A stretch of DNA of 64,000 bases from an uncultured Clostridia bacterium (GCA_947589595.1 CANQBV010000005.1:23890-87889), one strand, 5' to 3'; shown: positions 29,662 through 39,555, numbered from the stretch's first letter. A program made the numbers and translations. The notes: a model not told the origin generated them from the letters alone.

Positions 29662-31056
29662 TCAAAGCTCCGAAACATATTTTTTAAACGTTTTGCCGCG
29701 CTCTTCAAAATTACGGAATTGGTCGAAGCTGGCGCTGGCAGGCGAAAGAACTACAATATCGCCCGGCAGAGCTGCTTCTTTTGCTTTTTGTACCGCATCT
29801 TTTAAATCCGAACACAAAATGACGGCAAGATTCTCTTTTTGGTATGCCGATGATTGCATCGCAGCGGTTTTGATTTTTTCCGAAGTTTGACCGCACAGGA
29901 TCAGGGTTTTGACATGCCGACAAACCGTATCGCCAAACGCGGTATAGTCCAGATGCTTATCATATCCACCGGCAATGAGGATGACTTTTTGCGGAAACGA
30001 TTCCAAACAGGCAACCGAGCGGGATGGGGAAGAATCAATTGAACTGTTGTAAAACTTCACTCCATTCAGCTCCCGCACAAGCTCGATCCGGTGCTCAACA
30101 CCACCAAAGGTTTTGGCAATATTGAAAATATTTTCTTTTTTCACCCACGGAAAAACGGCGGCGATGGCAGCCATGTAATTCAATATATTGTGCTTGCCGG
30201 GTAAAAGAATATCGGAAACCGACAAAATTTCATCGGTATTTCCGTTTTCACGCAGATAAATGCTGCCGTTTTGAAAATAAACGCCGTCTTCTTCAAAGAC
30301 GCCTCGCTCGAGTGAGAAGAAACGCTTTTTTCCGTTTGCGCTGCAGGCACGGGTATAAGCATTGTCCCAACCGAACACGGCAACATCATCCGCCGTCTGA
30401 TATCGAATGAGGTTCTTTTTTGCGTCTACATATTCTGCCATGCCGCGGTGCCAATCCAAATGATTTTCCGCTAAATTGGTAATGACGGCAACCTCGGGGC
30501 TGAAATGACAATTCATAAGCTGAAAACTGGAAAGCTCCAACACGGCAATCGTGTTTTCATCTTGAATCTCGGCCAGTTGACATAGCATCGCTTTGCCGAT
30601 ATTGCCGCCGAGCAAAACGGGAACACCGGCGTTCTCCAGCATTTTTGCAATCAGCGTAGTGGTAGTCGTTTTGCCGTCGCTACCGGTCACGCCGATGCAA
30701 GTGCAGGGGCAAAATTCAAGGAAAAGCTCGGTTTCACAGGTGATCCGCGCGCCGTTTTCCTGCGCTTTTAAAAAAGGCGCAAGATCGGGACGGATTCCCG
30801 GAGAACGAACAATGACGTCTTCCGAAAGATTTTCTAAGTAAGTATCGCCCAAATGAATTTTGGCTCCGTCCGCACTCGCCTTTTTCACTTCCGGGTCGCT
30901 CTCTTTCTTTTTCAGGTCCCGCACGGAAACATTTTTGGCGCCGGCGTCCAAAAGAAAGCGGATCAGCGGCATATTGGAGATGCCCAGCCCAATCAGAGCA
31001 AAGCTTTTTTCGCTGCAGAAGCGGCAGAAATCAGAATAATTCTTTTTTCTCTTCAT
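29662..31056 (-). CDS. murD: UDP-N-acetylmuramoylalanine--D-glutamate ligase
   Basis: 464 aa; 'CIGVTGSDGKTTTTTLIAKML', 'NLAENHLDWHRGMAEYVDAKKNL', 'FGGVEHRIELV', 'YNSSIDSSPSRSVACLESF'. Confidence 0.96.
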   Translation of the reverse strand: MKRKKNYSDFCRFCSEKSFALIGLGISNMPLIRFLLDAGAKNVSVRDLKKKESDPEVKKASADGAKIHLGDTYLENLSEDVIVRSPGIRPDLAPFLKAQENGARITCETELFLEFCPCTCIGVTGSDGKTTTTTLIAKMLENAGVPVLLGGNIGKAMLCQLAEIQDENTIAVLELSSFQLMNCHFSPEVAVITNLAENHLDWHRGMAEYVDAKKNLIRYQTADDVAVFGWDNAYTRACSANGKKRFFSLERGVFEEDGVYFQNGSIYLRENGNTDEILSVSDILLPGKHNILNYMAAIAAVFPWVKKENIFNIAKTFGGVEHRIELVRELNGVKFYNSSIDSSPSRSVACLESFPQKVILIAGGYDKHLDYTAFGDTVCRHVKTLILCGQTSEKIKTAAMQSSAYQKENLAVILCSDLKDAVQKAKEAALPGDIVVLSPASASFDQFRNFEERGKTFKKYVSEL

Positions 31057-31118
31057 AGTATACCTCGCACAATTTATGTCTATTATAAATCAAACAAAAA
31101 TAATATTCAATATTTGAT

Positions 31119-31147
31119 TTGACAAAAATGAATCCTTGCGTTATAAT
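31119..31147 (+). promoter_or_regulatory. Consensus sigma-A promoter for rnpB
   Basis: TTGACA (31119-31124), 17-bp spacer, TATAAT (31142-31147). Confidence 0.88.
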
Positions 31148-31158
31148 AATATATACTT

Positions 31159-31524
31159 ATGACCAAGCGGGGCGATCGCGCTTTGATTCCGAAAGGAAAA
31201 AAGTGAGGAAAGTCCGGGCTTCATATGGCAAGGATAACGGATAACGTCCGCCGAAGGTGACTTTAGGGAAAGTGCAACAGAAAGATACCGCCGGGGTTCC
31301 GGTAAGGGTGAAAAGGCGAGGTAAGAGCTCACCAGATCCTCTGGTAACACAGGATCTCTGTAAACCCTATCCGAAGCAACACCGCAGAAAAAACAGGCCG
31401 TTTTCGGTCAATGCCGGCCAGGCAGTTTTACAGGTGGCTTGAGGCAGAGAGTGATTTCTGTCCCAGATAGATGATCGCCGGTGCTGAATCAGCATTACAG
31501 AACCCGGCTTACAAGCTTGGTCAT
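31159..31524 (+). ncRNA. rnpB: RNase P RNA
   Basis: 'GAGGAAAGTCCGGGCT' (CR-I), 'CCGAAGCAACACCGCAGAAAAA', 'ACAGAACCCGGCTTAC' (CR-V); terminal P1 helix ATGACCAAGC/GCTTGGTCAT. Confidence 0.96.
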
Positions 31525-31570
31525 AACATTCGGGCACATGGATATCGAGGATTGAGGAGGGAAAAGGTCA

Positions 31571-31840
31571 ATGTTCGATAATAAAAAAGGTTTCGATAAA
31601 GAAAAAACCATTACGTACAAAGTTTCCATGGAGAGCGACGATCCCGTACGAAAAGCGCTTTTCACGGTCTACGAAGCTTTGATCGAAAAGGGGTATAATC
31701 CGCTCAATCAATTGGTCGGGTATATCCTGAGTGAAGACCCAACTTATATCACGAATTTCAACAACGCACGCACGATCATCGGCAGAATCGATCGCGACGA
31801 ACTCTTGCGCCAGCTTTTGAAGAGTTATTTGAATATTTAA
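31571..31840 (+). CDS. ireB: IreB family regulatory phosphoprotein (UPF0297)
   Basis: 89 aa; 'TYKVSMESDDPVRKALFTVYEALIEKGYNPLNQLVGYILSEDPTYITNFNNARTIIGRIDRDELL'. Confidence 0.95.
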   Translation: MFDNKKGFDKEKTITYKVSMESDDPVRKALFTVYEALIEKGYNPLNQLVGYILSEDPTYITNFNNARTIIGRIDRDELLRQLLKSYLNI

Positions 31841-31854
31841 AGAAAGGCACCGCT

Positions 31855-32130
31855 ATGGCAAAGGAAATTACGGAATATACATCATATTGCGGAAAACCGC
31901 TCGTGCGGAACGGCAATATCATCTGCTACGGAAATCCGGGCAGAAAAGCGATTTTGATTTTGACGGTACTTACCAATAAGGATTTTCACGGAAAAGAAAT
32001 TCCCGATATGATTTTTATGCAGGTTCAGAATACCGAAACCGGTGAAATCGTAAAGCAATCTGAAAAATTCGGGCTTTACGAAGCCCTGGATGTCGGCAAG
32101 GTCTGGCTGGATAGGGAACTGAAAAAATAG
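31855..32130 (+). CDS. Conserved-looking hypothetical protein, 91 aa
   Basis: In operon between ireB and the DUF951 gene; RBS AAAGG before ATG. Confidence 0.65.
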   Translation: MAKEITEYTSYCGKPLVRNGNIICYGNPGRKAILILTVLTNKDFHGKEIPDMIFMQVQNTETGEIVKQSEKFGLYEALDVGKVWLDRELKK

Positions 32131-32196
32131 TAGATTTTTCGTGCAAACGGGTAGGATTTTTGTGCCCATTTGCACGATTTTTTTAAGGGGAACGCT

Positions 32197-32400
32197 ATGA
32201 GTATCAGATGGAAATTTTTTGTCGGCGACGTTTTAGAACTGAAAAAAGAACACCCCTGCGGTGAAAAAAAATTTATTGTACTGTTCGCAGGGAGCGATAT
32301 AAAAATACGCTGCAACGGCTGCCGGCGGGAAATGGTTTTGCCGCGCGTTCAGCTTGATAAAATGATCCGCAGCGTTATTCCCGGAGAGAAAAATGATTGA
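32197..32400 (+). CDS. DUF951 family protein
   Basis: '[56 protein letters not shown]'. Confidence 0.88.
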   Translation: MSIRWKFFVGDVLELKKEHPCGEKKFIVLFAGSDIKIRCNGCRREMVLPRVQLDKMIRSVIPGEKND

Positions 32401-33463
32401 TCAATTACAATTCACGGAAAACCGATATCTTGAAATCGAAAAAGAACTCAGCGATCCGGAAATTGCCGGAAACGCAGCGGCTTATACCGCTTTGATGAAG
32501 GAATATAAAAATCTATCGTCGATCGTTGAAAAATTCCGCGAGCATAAAAATGCCATCCTGCGGGAAGAAGAAGCCCGGCAGATTTTAGCGGAAAAGCCGG
32601 ACGCGGAAATGAAAGAGCTTGCAGAGCTGGAGCTGGCCGAAGCAAAAGAAATACGGGAGAAAAGCTTGGAGGAATTAAAGATCCTCTTGATCCCGAAAGA
32701 CCCGAACGATGACAAAAACGTCATCATGGAGATCCGCGCCGGGGCCGGTGGGGAAGAAGCCGCACTGTTTTCGAGCGTACTTTACCGTATGTATTCCATG
32801 TACGCACAGGCAATGGGCTGGAAGAGCGAGATCATTGACGTCAACGAAACCGAACTCGGCGGGTTCAAGGAAATCTCGTTTCTGATCGACGGGGAAGGCG
32901 CCTATTCGAAACTGAAATATGAAAGCGGCGTGCACCGTGTGCAGCGCGTGCCGGAAACAGAATCGCAGGGACGGATTCAAACCTCCACGGTAACGGTGGC
33001 GGTGCTGCCGGAGGCTGAGGAAGTAGAGGTGGAAATCAACCCGCAGGATCTGGAAATCGACACTCACAGAGCCAGCGGCGCCGGTGGACAGCACATTAAT
33101 AAAACCGATTCCGCCATCCGCATTTTGCATAAACCCACCGGAATTGTGGTAGAATGCCAGGATGAAAGAAGTCAATTAAAAAATAAAGAAAAAGCCATGA
33201 AGGTACTCCGATCCAAAATATATCAAATGGAAGCGGAAAAGCAAAATGCAGAAATCTCCAATGCCCGTAAAACACAGATCGGTACCGGCGACCGCAGCGA
33301 ACGCATCCGCACCTATAATTACCAGCAGGGAAGAGTGACGGATCACCGCATTGGGTTTACCTTGTATTCTCTGGACGCTGTTTTAAACGGCAGACTGGAC
33401 GAATTAGTGGAAGCGCTCAGCACCGCAGACCGCATGAAAAAACTGGAAAGCGGGGAATTTTGA
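32393..33463 (+). CDS. prfA: Peptide chain release factor 1
   Basis: 356 aa; '[23 protein letters not shown]', '[20 protein letters not shown]', PET-type motif '[22 protein letters not shown]'. Confidence 0.97.
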   Translation: MIDQLQFTENRYLEIEKELSDPEIAGNAAAYTALMKEYKNLSSIVEKFREHKNAILREEEARQILAEKPDAEMKELAELELAEAKEIREKSLEELKILLIPKDPNDDKNVIMEIRAGAGGEEAALFSSVLYRMYSMYAQAMGWKSEIIDVNETELGGFKEISFLIDGEGAYSKLKYESGVHRVQRVPETESQGRIQTSTVTVAVLPEAEEVEVEINPQDLEIDTHRASGAGGQHINKTDSAIRILHKPTGIVVECQDERSQLKNKEKAMKVLRSKIYQMEAEKQNAEISNARKTQIGTGDRSERIRTYNYQQGRVTDHRIGFTLYSLDAVLNGRLDELVEALSTADRMKKLESGEF

Positions 33464-34524
33464 TGCGAACCCGCGTTCTCAAATTGGATCCAAACCTGCC
33501 GGACGATTCTGTTTTGCGTCAGGCCGTCGAAGTGATCCTCAGGGGCGGGTTGGTAGCGTTTCCAACGGAAACCGTATACGGTCTCGGCGCCAATGCGCTG
33601 AACGGCGAAGCTTGTGCTCGCATATTCGACGCCAAAGGCCGCCCGCACGACAATCCCTTGATCGTGCATCTTGCCGATCCTTCGGACTATACAAAATATG
33701 CGGAGTGCGCAAACACCGCTCTTTTTGAAGAAATCGCCCGGCGCTTTATGCCCGGACCGATCACTGTGATCCTTCCGAAAAAGAAAGAAATTCCGGATGA
33801 AGTCACGGTGGGGCTGCAAACCGTGGCGCTGCGCTGTCCTTCTCACAAAATCGCCCATCGGCTGATCGAGCTTGCCGGTGTGCCGATTGCCGCCCCCTCG
33901 GCCAATCTTTCCGGAAAACCCAGCCCAACGACCGCCGAGCATGTGATTGAAGATATGGACGGTAGGATCGATCTGATCCTCGACGGCGGCGAAAGTGCCG
34001 TCGGGGTTGAATCCACCGTTATTTCTCTGAAAGGGGATTCCATCCACTTATTAAGGCCGGGCTTTGTGACCGCAGAGGATCTTTTTACGATCACACCGAA
34101 GGTGATGATCGATCCTGCCGTGCTTTCGCAGCTTGAAAAAGGCGTCAAGCCCGAATCTCCCGGTATGAAATATCGCCATTACGCGCCGTCTGCGCTACTT
34201 ACCATGGTATGCGGAAGCGAGGAAAAGGTGATTTCGTTTTTCCGTGAAAAACTGCAATGCGGCTGCGGGATCCTCTGTTTTGAGGAGGATATCCCGCATT
34301 TAAAGGGATTTGGCGATCCCGCCCGTGTGATCGCTTTCGGCAAGCGGGCAGATCTTTCCTCGCAGGCGCATTTGCTTTTTGCGGCGCTGCGCAGGTTTGA
34401 TAAAATGAATTTAGAGCACATTTACGCTCGCCATACCGCGGAGAATGATTTAGGCCTGGCAATCTCCAACCGCTTGCTTCGCGCCTGTGCGTTTGATATT
34501 CTCGAGCTTGAAAGGGAACCATAA
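33463..34524 (+). CDS. L-threonylcarbamoyladenylate synthase (Sua5/YwlC type)
   Basis: 'GGLVAFPTETVYGLGANALNGEACARIFDAKGRPHDNPLIVHL', 'SPGMKYRHYAP' Sua5 C-terminal signature; overlaps prfA stop. Confidence 0.95.
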   Translation: MRTRVLKLDPNLPDDSVLRQAVEVILRGGLVAFPTETVYGLGANALNGEACARIFDAKGRPHDNPLIVHLADPSDYTKYAECANTALFEEIARRFMPGPITVILPKKKEIPDEVTVGLQTVALRCPSHKIAHRLIELAGVPIAAPSANLSGKPSPTTAEHVIEDMDGRIDLILDGGESAVGVESTVISLKGDSIHLLRPGFVTAEDLFTITPKVMIDPAVLSQLEKGVKPESPGMKYRHYAPSALLTMVCGSEEKVISFFREKLQCGCGILCFEEDIPHLKGFGDPARVIAFGKRADLSSQAHLLFAALRRFDKMNLEHIYARHTAENDLGLAISNRLLRACAFDILELEREP

Positions 34525-35114
34525 TGGTAGTATTGGGAATTTGCGGCTCCAGCGGCTCCGGAAAATCCAGTGTGTGCCGGATCCTGGAAACGCTTGGTGC
34601 GGAAATTTTGGACTGTGATCAGATTTATCACCAAATTACCTCACATCCATCTCCCTGTCTGCAAGCAATTGAAAAGGAATTTGGCTCGGATGTGGTTTGC
34701 GGTGGAAGGCTGGATCGAAATAAATTAGGCGAGATTGTCTTTCTGAATCGGGAAAAAATGCAAACTTTAAACCGCCTCTCTCATCACTTTGTAAAAAAAG
34801 AGCTTGCTGATAGTATAGATCGTTTTCGCTCGGGAAAGAAAAAATGCTGCGTGATTGATGCGCCGCTTCTGCTGGAAGCCGGGCTTGATTCCTGGTGCGA
34901 CCATACCATTTGCGTTACGGCCGAAACCGGCTTGAAACTCCAAAGGATCATGCAGCGCGACGGTGTGACGTTGGAGGCGGCAAAACGTCGGCTAGACTTT
35001 CAGATTTCCGATGAGGAGCTGCGGCAAAAATGCGAATTTTGCATTGATAATAACGGCGACTTTGAAACACTGCAAAAGGAATGCCGGCGGATTGCCGGTA
35101 TGTGCGGATTATGA
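34524..35114 (+). CDS. coaE: Dephospho-CoA kinase
   Basis: 'GICGSSGSGKSSVCRILETLGAEILDCDQIYHQ', 'VIDAPLLLEAGLDSWCD', 'QRIMQRDG'. Confidence 0.93.
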   Translation: MVVLGICGSSGSGKSSVCRILETLGAEILDCDQIYHQITSHPSPCLQAIEKEFGSDVVCGGRLDRNKLGEIVFLNREKMQTLNRLSHHFVKKELADSIDRFRSGKKKCCVIDAPLLLEAGLDSWCDHTICVTAETGLKLQRIMQRDGVTLEAAKRRLDFQISDEELRQKCEFCIDNNGDFETLQKECRRIAGMCGL

Positions 35115-35683
35115 AAAAGGCGCTGAAAATTTTTTTGATCCTGGTATTGCTTTTCGGACTTTTTCTTGGTTGCCGGCAGCTTTATCACAATTATATGCAA
35201 ACGCAATACCCTTTGACCTATGAGGAATATGTTTCCAAAGCCGAAAAGGAATACGGAATCCCGAAAGAAACGATTTTCGCCGTAATAAAAGCAGAAAGTT
35301 CCTTTCGGGAGGACGCGGTTTCTTCCTCCGGCGCTGTTGGGCTGATGCAGATTTTGCCGGATACGATGGAGTGGCTATGCCAAAAGCGAGGGGAAAATTA
35401 TTCCGAAGAAATGCTGTATGATCCGGCGGTGAATATCGATTACGGCTGTTTTTATCTTTCCTATCTTTACGAATCTTTTCAGGATTGGGATTTGGCGCAC
35501 GCCGCTTATAATGCCGGGCCGAATAAGGTTCGTTCCTGGATGGAAGACGAAGCATTGTTCCAAGATGGAAAACTCATTTCCATTCCTTACAAGGAAACCG
35601 AAACCTATTTGCAGCGGATTCACGATTATAAAAACACCTATATCAAATATTACGCATCGAAAGGATGGAACAAAAATGACTGA
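35111..35683 (+). CDS. Lytic transglycosylase (SLT domain), membrane anchored
   Basis: 'EKEYGIPKETIFAVIKAESSFREDAVSSSGAVGLMQILPDT', 'AHAAYNAGPNKVRSWM', 'IPYKETETYLQRI'. Confidence 0.93.
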   Translation: MKKALKIFLILVLLFGLFLGCRQLYHNYMQTQYPLTYEEYVSKAEKEYGIPKETIFAVIKAESSFREDAVSSSGAVGLMQILPDTMEWLCQKRGENYSEEMLYDPAVNIDYGCFYLSYLYESFQDWDLAHAAYNAGPNKVRSWMEDEALFQDGKLISIPYKETETYLQRIHDYKNTYIKYYASKGWNKND

Positions 35684-37079
35684 AGAAAAGACAGTAGGCA
35701 AAGAACTTTCGGAAAAGCTATCCTATGAGTCAAAATCGGCTTCCAAGCTTTTCAGCAAAGAAGAAAAAGAGGCGGCTTTTGCTTTTGCCGAACCTTACAA
35801 ACGCTTTTTAGACGCTTCCAAAACTGAAAGAGAAGCGGTTAAAACCACTCTGAAAATGGCAAAGGATCACGGCTATGAAGAGTTTTCCTATGAGAAAACC
35901 TATCGCCCCGGCGACAAGATTTATTCTATCAATCGCGGAAAAGCCATTATTTTAGCCCAAATCGGTAAAAAATCGTTGGAAGAAGGCGTGGGGATCATTG
36001 CGTCTCATATCGATTCTCCGCGTATTGATTTAAAACCGAATCCGCTGGTTGAAACCGACCAGATCGCCTATCTGAAAACGCATTATTACGGCGGCATTAA
36101 AAAGTACCAGTGGCCGACCGTACCGTTGGCTCTGCACGGTGTTGTTGTTTTGGCCAGCGGGGAAGTCAAAGAGATCTGCATCGGGGAAGAGGAGAGCGAT
36201 CCGCTTTTCTATATCACCGATCTGCTGCCGCATTTGGCACAAGATCAGATGACCAAAAAGGCTTCAGAGGTCATCAGCGGCGAAAGGCTGAATATTCTGG
36301 TTGGATCCTTGCCGCTTGAAGAAGATATCGAGGCAAAGGATGCAGTCAAGCTGAACGTCCTGCGACTTCTGAACGAAAAATACGGCATGGTAGAAGAAGA
36401 TTTCCTCTCTGCGGAGCTGACGCTTGTTCCCGCAATGAAAGCGCGCGATATCGGGCTGGATCGCAGCCTGATCGGCGCTTACGGGCACGATGACCGCGTT
36501 TGCGCTTTTCCGTCTCTTGCGGCTATGTTGGAAACGGAAAACCCCGCTTACACCTCGGTTTTGGTATTGACCGATAAGGAAGAAATCGGCAGCAGCGGCA
36601 ATACCGGTTTGAATACAAATTATCTTTATGATTTTCTGTGTGAATTGTGCAAGGACGTCAATCCCCGCAAAGCGCTGCAAAACTCCTGGTGCCTTTCCGC
36701 CGATGTTAACGCCTGCTACGATCCGACCTTTGCTGAAGTGTATGATAAGCGCAACAGTTCCCTTCTGAACCACGGTCTTGTAATTACGAAATACACCGGC
36801 GCACGCGGAAAATCCGGCACTTCCGATGCTTCTGCCGAATTCGTAGGCAAGATTCGCAAGCTTTTGAATGAAAATCATGTAGCCTGGCAAATCGGCGAGC
36901 TCGGCAAGGTCGATCAAGGCGGCGGCGGTACCGTGGCGCAGTATATTGCAAAACTGAATATCGATGTTGTAGATCTTGGCGTACCGGTGCTCTCCATGCA
37001 CTCGCCTTTCGAAGCCATTTCCAAGCTGGATCTTTACAGTACCTACAAGGGGTGCCTGGCATTCTTTCAGCGCGTTTAA
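35676..37079 (+). CDS. M18-family aminopeptidase
   Basis: Start MTEEKTVGKELSEKLSY; 'IIASHIDSPRIDLKPNPL', 'GAYGHDDRVCAFPSL', 'TDKEEIGSSGNTGLN', 'VPVLSMHSPFEAISK'. Confidence 0.93.
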   Translation: MTEEKTVGKELSEKLSYESKSASKLFSKEEKEAAFAFAEPYKRFLDASKTEREAVKTTLKMAKDHGYEEFSYEKTYRPGDKIYSINRGKAIILAQIGKKSLEEGVGIIASHIDSPRIDLKPNPLVETDQIAYLKTHYYGGIKKYQWPTVPLALHGVVVLASGEVKEICIGEEESDPLFYITDLLPHLAQDQMTKKASEVISGERLNILVGSLPLEEDIEAKDAVKLNVLRLLNEKYGMVEEDFLSAELTLVPAMKARDIGLDRSLIGAYGHDDRVCAFPSLAAMLETENPAYTSVLVLTDKEEIGSSGNTGLNTNYLYDFLCELCKDVNPRKALQNSWCLSADVNACYDPTFAEVYDKRNSSLLNHGLVITKYTGARGKSGTSDASAEFVGKIRKLLNENHVAWQIGELGKVDQGGGGTVAQYIAKLNIDVVDLGVPVLSMHSPFEAISKLDLYSTYKGCLAFFQRV

Positions 37080-37085
37080 GATTCA

Positions 37086-38327
37086 ATGAATGAAAAAAGT
37101 AAAATGCCGGAGCTTTTAGCTCCGGCAGGTAATTTTGAAAAGCTGCGCTCGGCGTGCTATTTCGGCGCTGATGCAGTCTATCTTTCCGGAAAAGAATTCG
37201 GTATGCGCGCCGCAGCCGGAAATTTTGCGCATGATGAGCTGTGCCAAGCGGCTTCTTTCGTGCATGGTTTGGGCAAAAAGGTTTTTATAACTTTAAATAC
37301 CATGCCGAGAAATAATGAAATCAAGCTTTTGGAAGAATATCTGGAATTTTTGGGGGATGTTAAGCCCGATGCCTTAATTGTAGCGGATTTCGGTGTTTTT
37401 TCGTTGTGTAAAAAACGGATTCCGCAAATTCCGATCCATATTTCCACACAAGCTGCCAACGTTAATTTTCTGTCCTGCGGCGCCTGGTATGACCTGGGCG
37501 CGAAACGTGTGGTGTTGGCACGGGAGCTTTCGCTGGAAGAGATTATCGAAATCAAACTGAAAGCCCCCAAAGAACTGGAAATCGAAGCGTTTATTCACGG
37601 TGCCATGTGCGTTTCTTTTTCCGGAAGATGTCTTCTTTCCGAGTATTATACCGGCAGAGACGCCAATAGGGGGGAGTGTACGCAGCCTTGCCGCTGGATC
37701 TATCATTTTGCGGAGGAAAAGCGGCCGGATGATTTTCTTTCGTGCGAAATTCATCCCGAAGGAAGCTATATTTTTGGTTCTAAGGATCTTTGCATGATCG
37801 AGCATATTCCGGATCTTGTTGCCAGCGGACTGGATAGTCTTAAAATCGAAGGCCGTATGAAAAGCAGCTACTACACGGCCGTTGTTACAAACGCATATCG
37901 CATCGCGCTGGATGAATACCAAAATTTCGGCAAGGTTGCAACTCCGGTTTCACTTTTGCAAAAAGAGCTCAATTCTGTTTCTCACCGGCAATACAGCACC
38001 GGTTTTTATTATCATCCGATCTCAAGCGAATCCAATTTGGCAGATAACGCCGGATATATTGGTGAAAAATCGTTTCTTTGCACAGTAGAATCCTATGATC
38101 CGAAAGAAAAAATTGCTGTATGCCGACAAAAAAATAAGTTTGGTATTGGCAGCGTGTGTGAAATCATAACACCGGGTAAAACCGGAAGAGTTTTTGCCGT
38201 GGAAAGAATGATGGATCTGGACGGAAATCCAATCGACGCCTGTGCACACCCGCAAATGTTATTTCAAATTTCACTCGATTTTGAAGCGCATCCGGGCGAT
38301 CTGATCCGCGGATCCGCAAATGTCTAA
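37086..38327 (+). CDS. Peptidase U32 family protein
   Basis: 413 aa; 'ELLAPAGNFEKLRSACYFGADAVYLSGKEFGMRA', 'EAFIHGAMCVSFSGRCLLSEYYTGRDANRGECTQPCRW', 'LKIEGRMKSSYYTAVV'. Confidence 0.94.
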   Translation: MNEKSKMPELLAPAGNFEKLRSACYFGADAVYLSGKEFGMRAAAGNFAHDELCQAASFVHGLGKKVFITLNTMPRNNEIKLLEEYLEFLGDVKPDALIVADFGVFSLCKKRIPQIPIHISTQAANVNFLSCGAWYDLGAKRVVLARELSLEEIIEIKLKAPKELEIEAFIHGAMCVSFSGRCLLSEYYTGRDANRGECTQPCRWIYHFAEEKRPDDFLSCEIHPEGSYIFGSKDLCMIEHIPDLVASGLDSLKIEGRMKSSYYTAVVTNAYRIALDEYQNFGKVATPVSLLQKELNSVSHRQYSTGFYYHPISSESNLADNAGYIGEKSFLCTVESYDPKEKIAVCRQKNKFGIGSVCEIITPGKTGRVFAVERMMDLDGNPIDACAHPQMLFQISLDFEAHPGDLIRGSANV

Positions 38328-38353
38328 AAAATTTTGTATAATTGGAGAATGTT

Positions 38354-38656
38354 GTGATAGAGCTTCGAAGCGAGGAATTCAATGCAAAGGTTGCATCCGG
38401 GCAGAAGCTGCTCTTATATTTTTATAGGAAAGAATCACCGTCGTGTCAGCTGCAGCAAGCTGTCTTAGAGGAAGTTGACCGTCTGATATCCAAGCCGTTT
38501 ACTATTTATTGCATCAATTCAGCACTGGAAACAGAGTTAAACCGCTTATTTGACATTCAGGAAGTACCTGAATTGATCGTAATCCAGAACAAAAGAATCT
38601 ATAAGCGTACAAAGGGCTTAACACCGTATCAGGACGTTTTAAATTTATTAAAATAG
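38354..38656 (+). CDS. Thioredoxin-like fold protein without CXXC
   Basis: GTG start with GGAG RBS; 'KLLLYFYRKESPSCQLQQAVLEEVDRL...FDIQEVPELIVIQNKRIYKRTKGL'. Confidence 0.6.
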   Translation: MIELRSEEFNAKVASGQKLLLYFYRKESPSCQLQQAVLEEVDRLISKPFTIYCINSALETELNRLFDIQEVPELIVIQNKRIYKRTKGLTPYQDVLNLLK

Positions 38657-38690
38657 AAACCAAAATAAATAAACAATATTCTTACATAAA

Positions 38691-38720
38691 TAAAGTCAAT
38701 GGAACATACCATTGACTTTT
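38691..38720 (+). terminator. Intrinsic terminator
   Basis: AAAGTCAATGG-aacata-CCATTGACTTTTT. Confidence 0.85.
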
Positions 38721-38837
38721 TCATTTTTTACTAAAAAGAGCGTGGAAGCATATCCGAGCTTACAAGGCTACGACAGTCTTGTGCCTAAGGGGCAATTTGA
38801 CTGTATCTCTGCCATATCTCAAACAATCACTTCTCTA

Positions 38838-39011
38838 AATTATACAAAATTTTCATTTTGTATAATTGACACTGTCCAAAAAAGCGGGGCTTCGCCCTTG
38901 TCCCCTTTTTTGGCCGTGTTCAATTACAAGTCTCCGAAAGTTTTTTTTGCTGCCTGGGTTCTCCTTACCTTGGCAAAAAAACTTTCTCCGTTCCAAAATG
39001 ATAGTATTTTG
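38838..39011. repeat. Cluster of four inverted repeats in a noncoding island
   Basis: AATTATACAAAAT-tttc-ATTTTGTATAATT (38838-38867); AAAAAAGCGGGGCttcGCCCttgtCCCCTTTTTT (~38879-38912); GAAAGTTTTTTTTGC...GCAAAAAAACTTTC (38936-38986); CAAAAT-gatagt-ATTTTG (38994-39011). Confidence 0.75.
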
Positions 39012-39339
39012 TTTGGGCTGGTGGGATCGATACCTTTTTACTTACGCCTAGGTTCCGCTACTGTCATTCTCCTTTCCGGCTCGGCACTCACCATAGCCAT
39101 TTTATAGTTACATTTCTTTCAAAACGTGCCGTTGCTTCATCGTTCGAAATTTTCCCGGTTACGGCCGTCTGGCGGTTTGGAACTGTCGTGAGAATAACAA
39201 GTATGGATAAATGGCATGCTCTCCCTTTTGAATCAAAGAGTCATAATGGCGGTGAGAACGAAGCCTTGCGGCAGATTTGAAAATTTCAAAAACATATTTT
39301 TTTCTTTACAGGGTAAACTACCTGTGAGGTGAAAGTTGA

Positions 39340-39510
39340 ATGTTTGACATTGAATGCAGGAAAGACTGTGTTTATCGCGAAAATGAATCCTGTAAACTGA
39401 AAATTGAACCGTATAATTCGATTTTCCCGGTGAAAAAAATCGCTTGCATTTATTACAACCAAGATTTAAAAAACCAGAAAAAGCATTACGATTTGCCACC
39501 GACTTTATAA
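39340..39510 (+). CDS. 56-aa Cys-rich small protein (not in supplied ORF track)
   Basis: MFDIECRKDCVYRENESCKLKIEPYNSIFPVKKIACIYYNQDLKNQKKHYDLPPTL*; GAGGTG RBS at about 39326; C-x3-C-x7-C...C-x-Y-Y spacing. Confidence 0.65.
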   Translation: MFDIECRKDCVYRENESCKLKIEPYNSIFPVKKIACIYYNQDLKNQKKHYDLPPTL

Positions 39511-39555
39511 TTATAACAAAATTCTAACGAATATTCAAACGAAAAGGAGATTTGC

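Noticed and set aside
38712-39107. 131-aa ORF 'MTFSFFTKKSVEAYPSLQGYD...'
   Set aside because: Its frame runs through four strong inverted repeats and homopolymer tracts, it starts inside a terminator hairpin, and the translation shows no family-like pattern; more likely noncoding.
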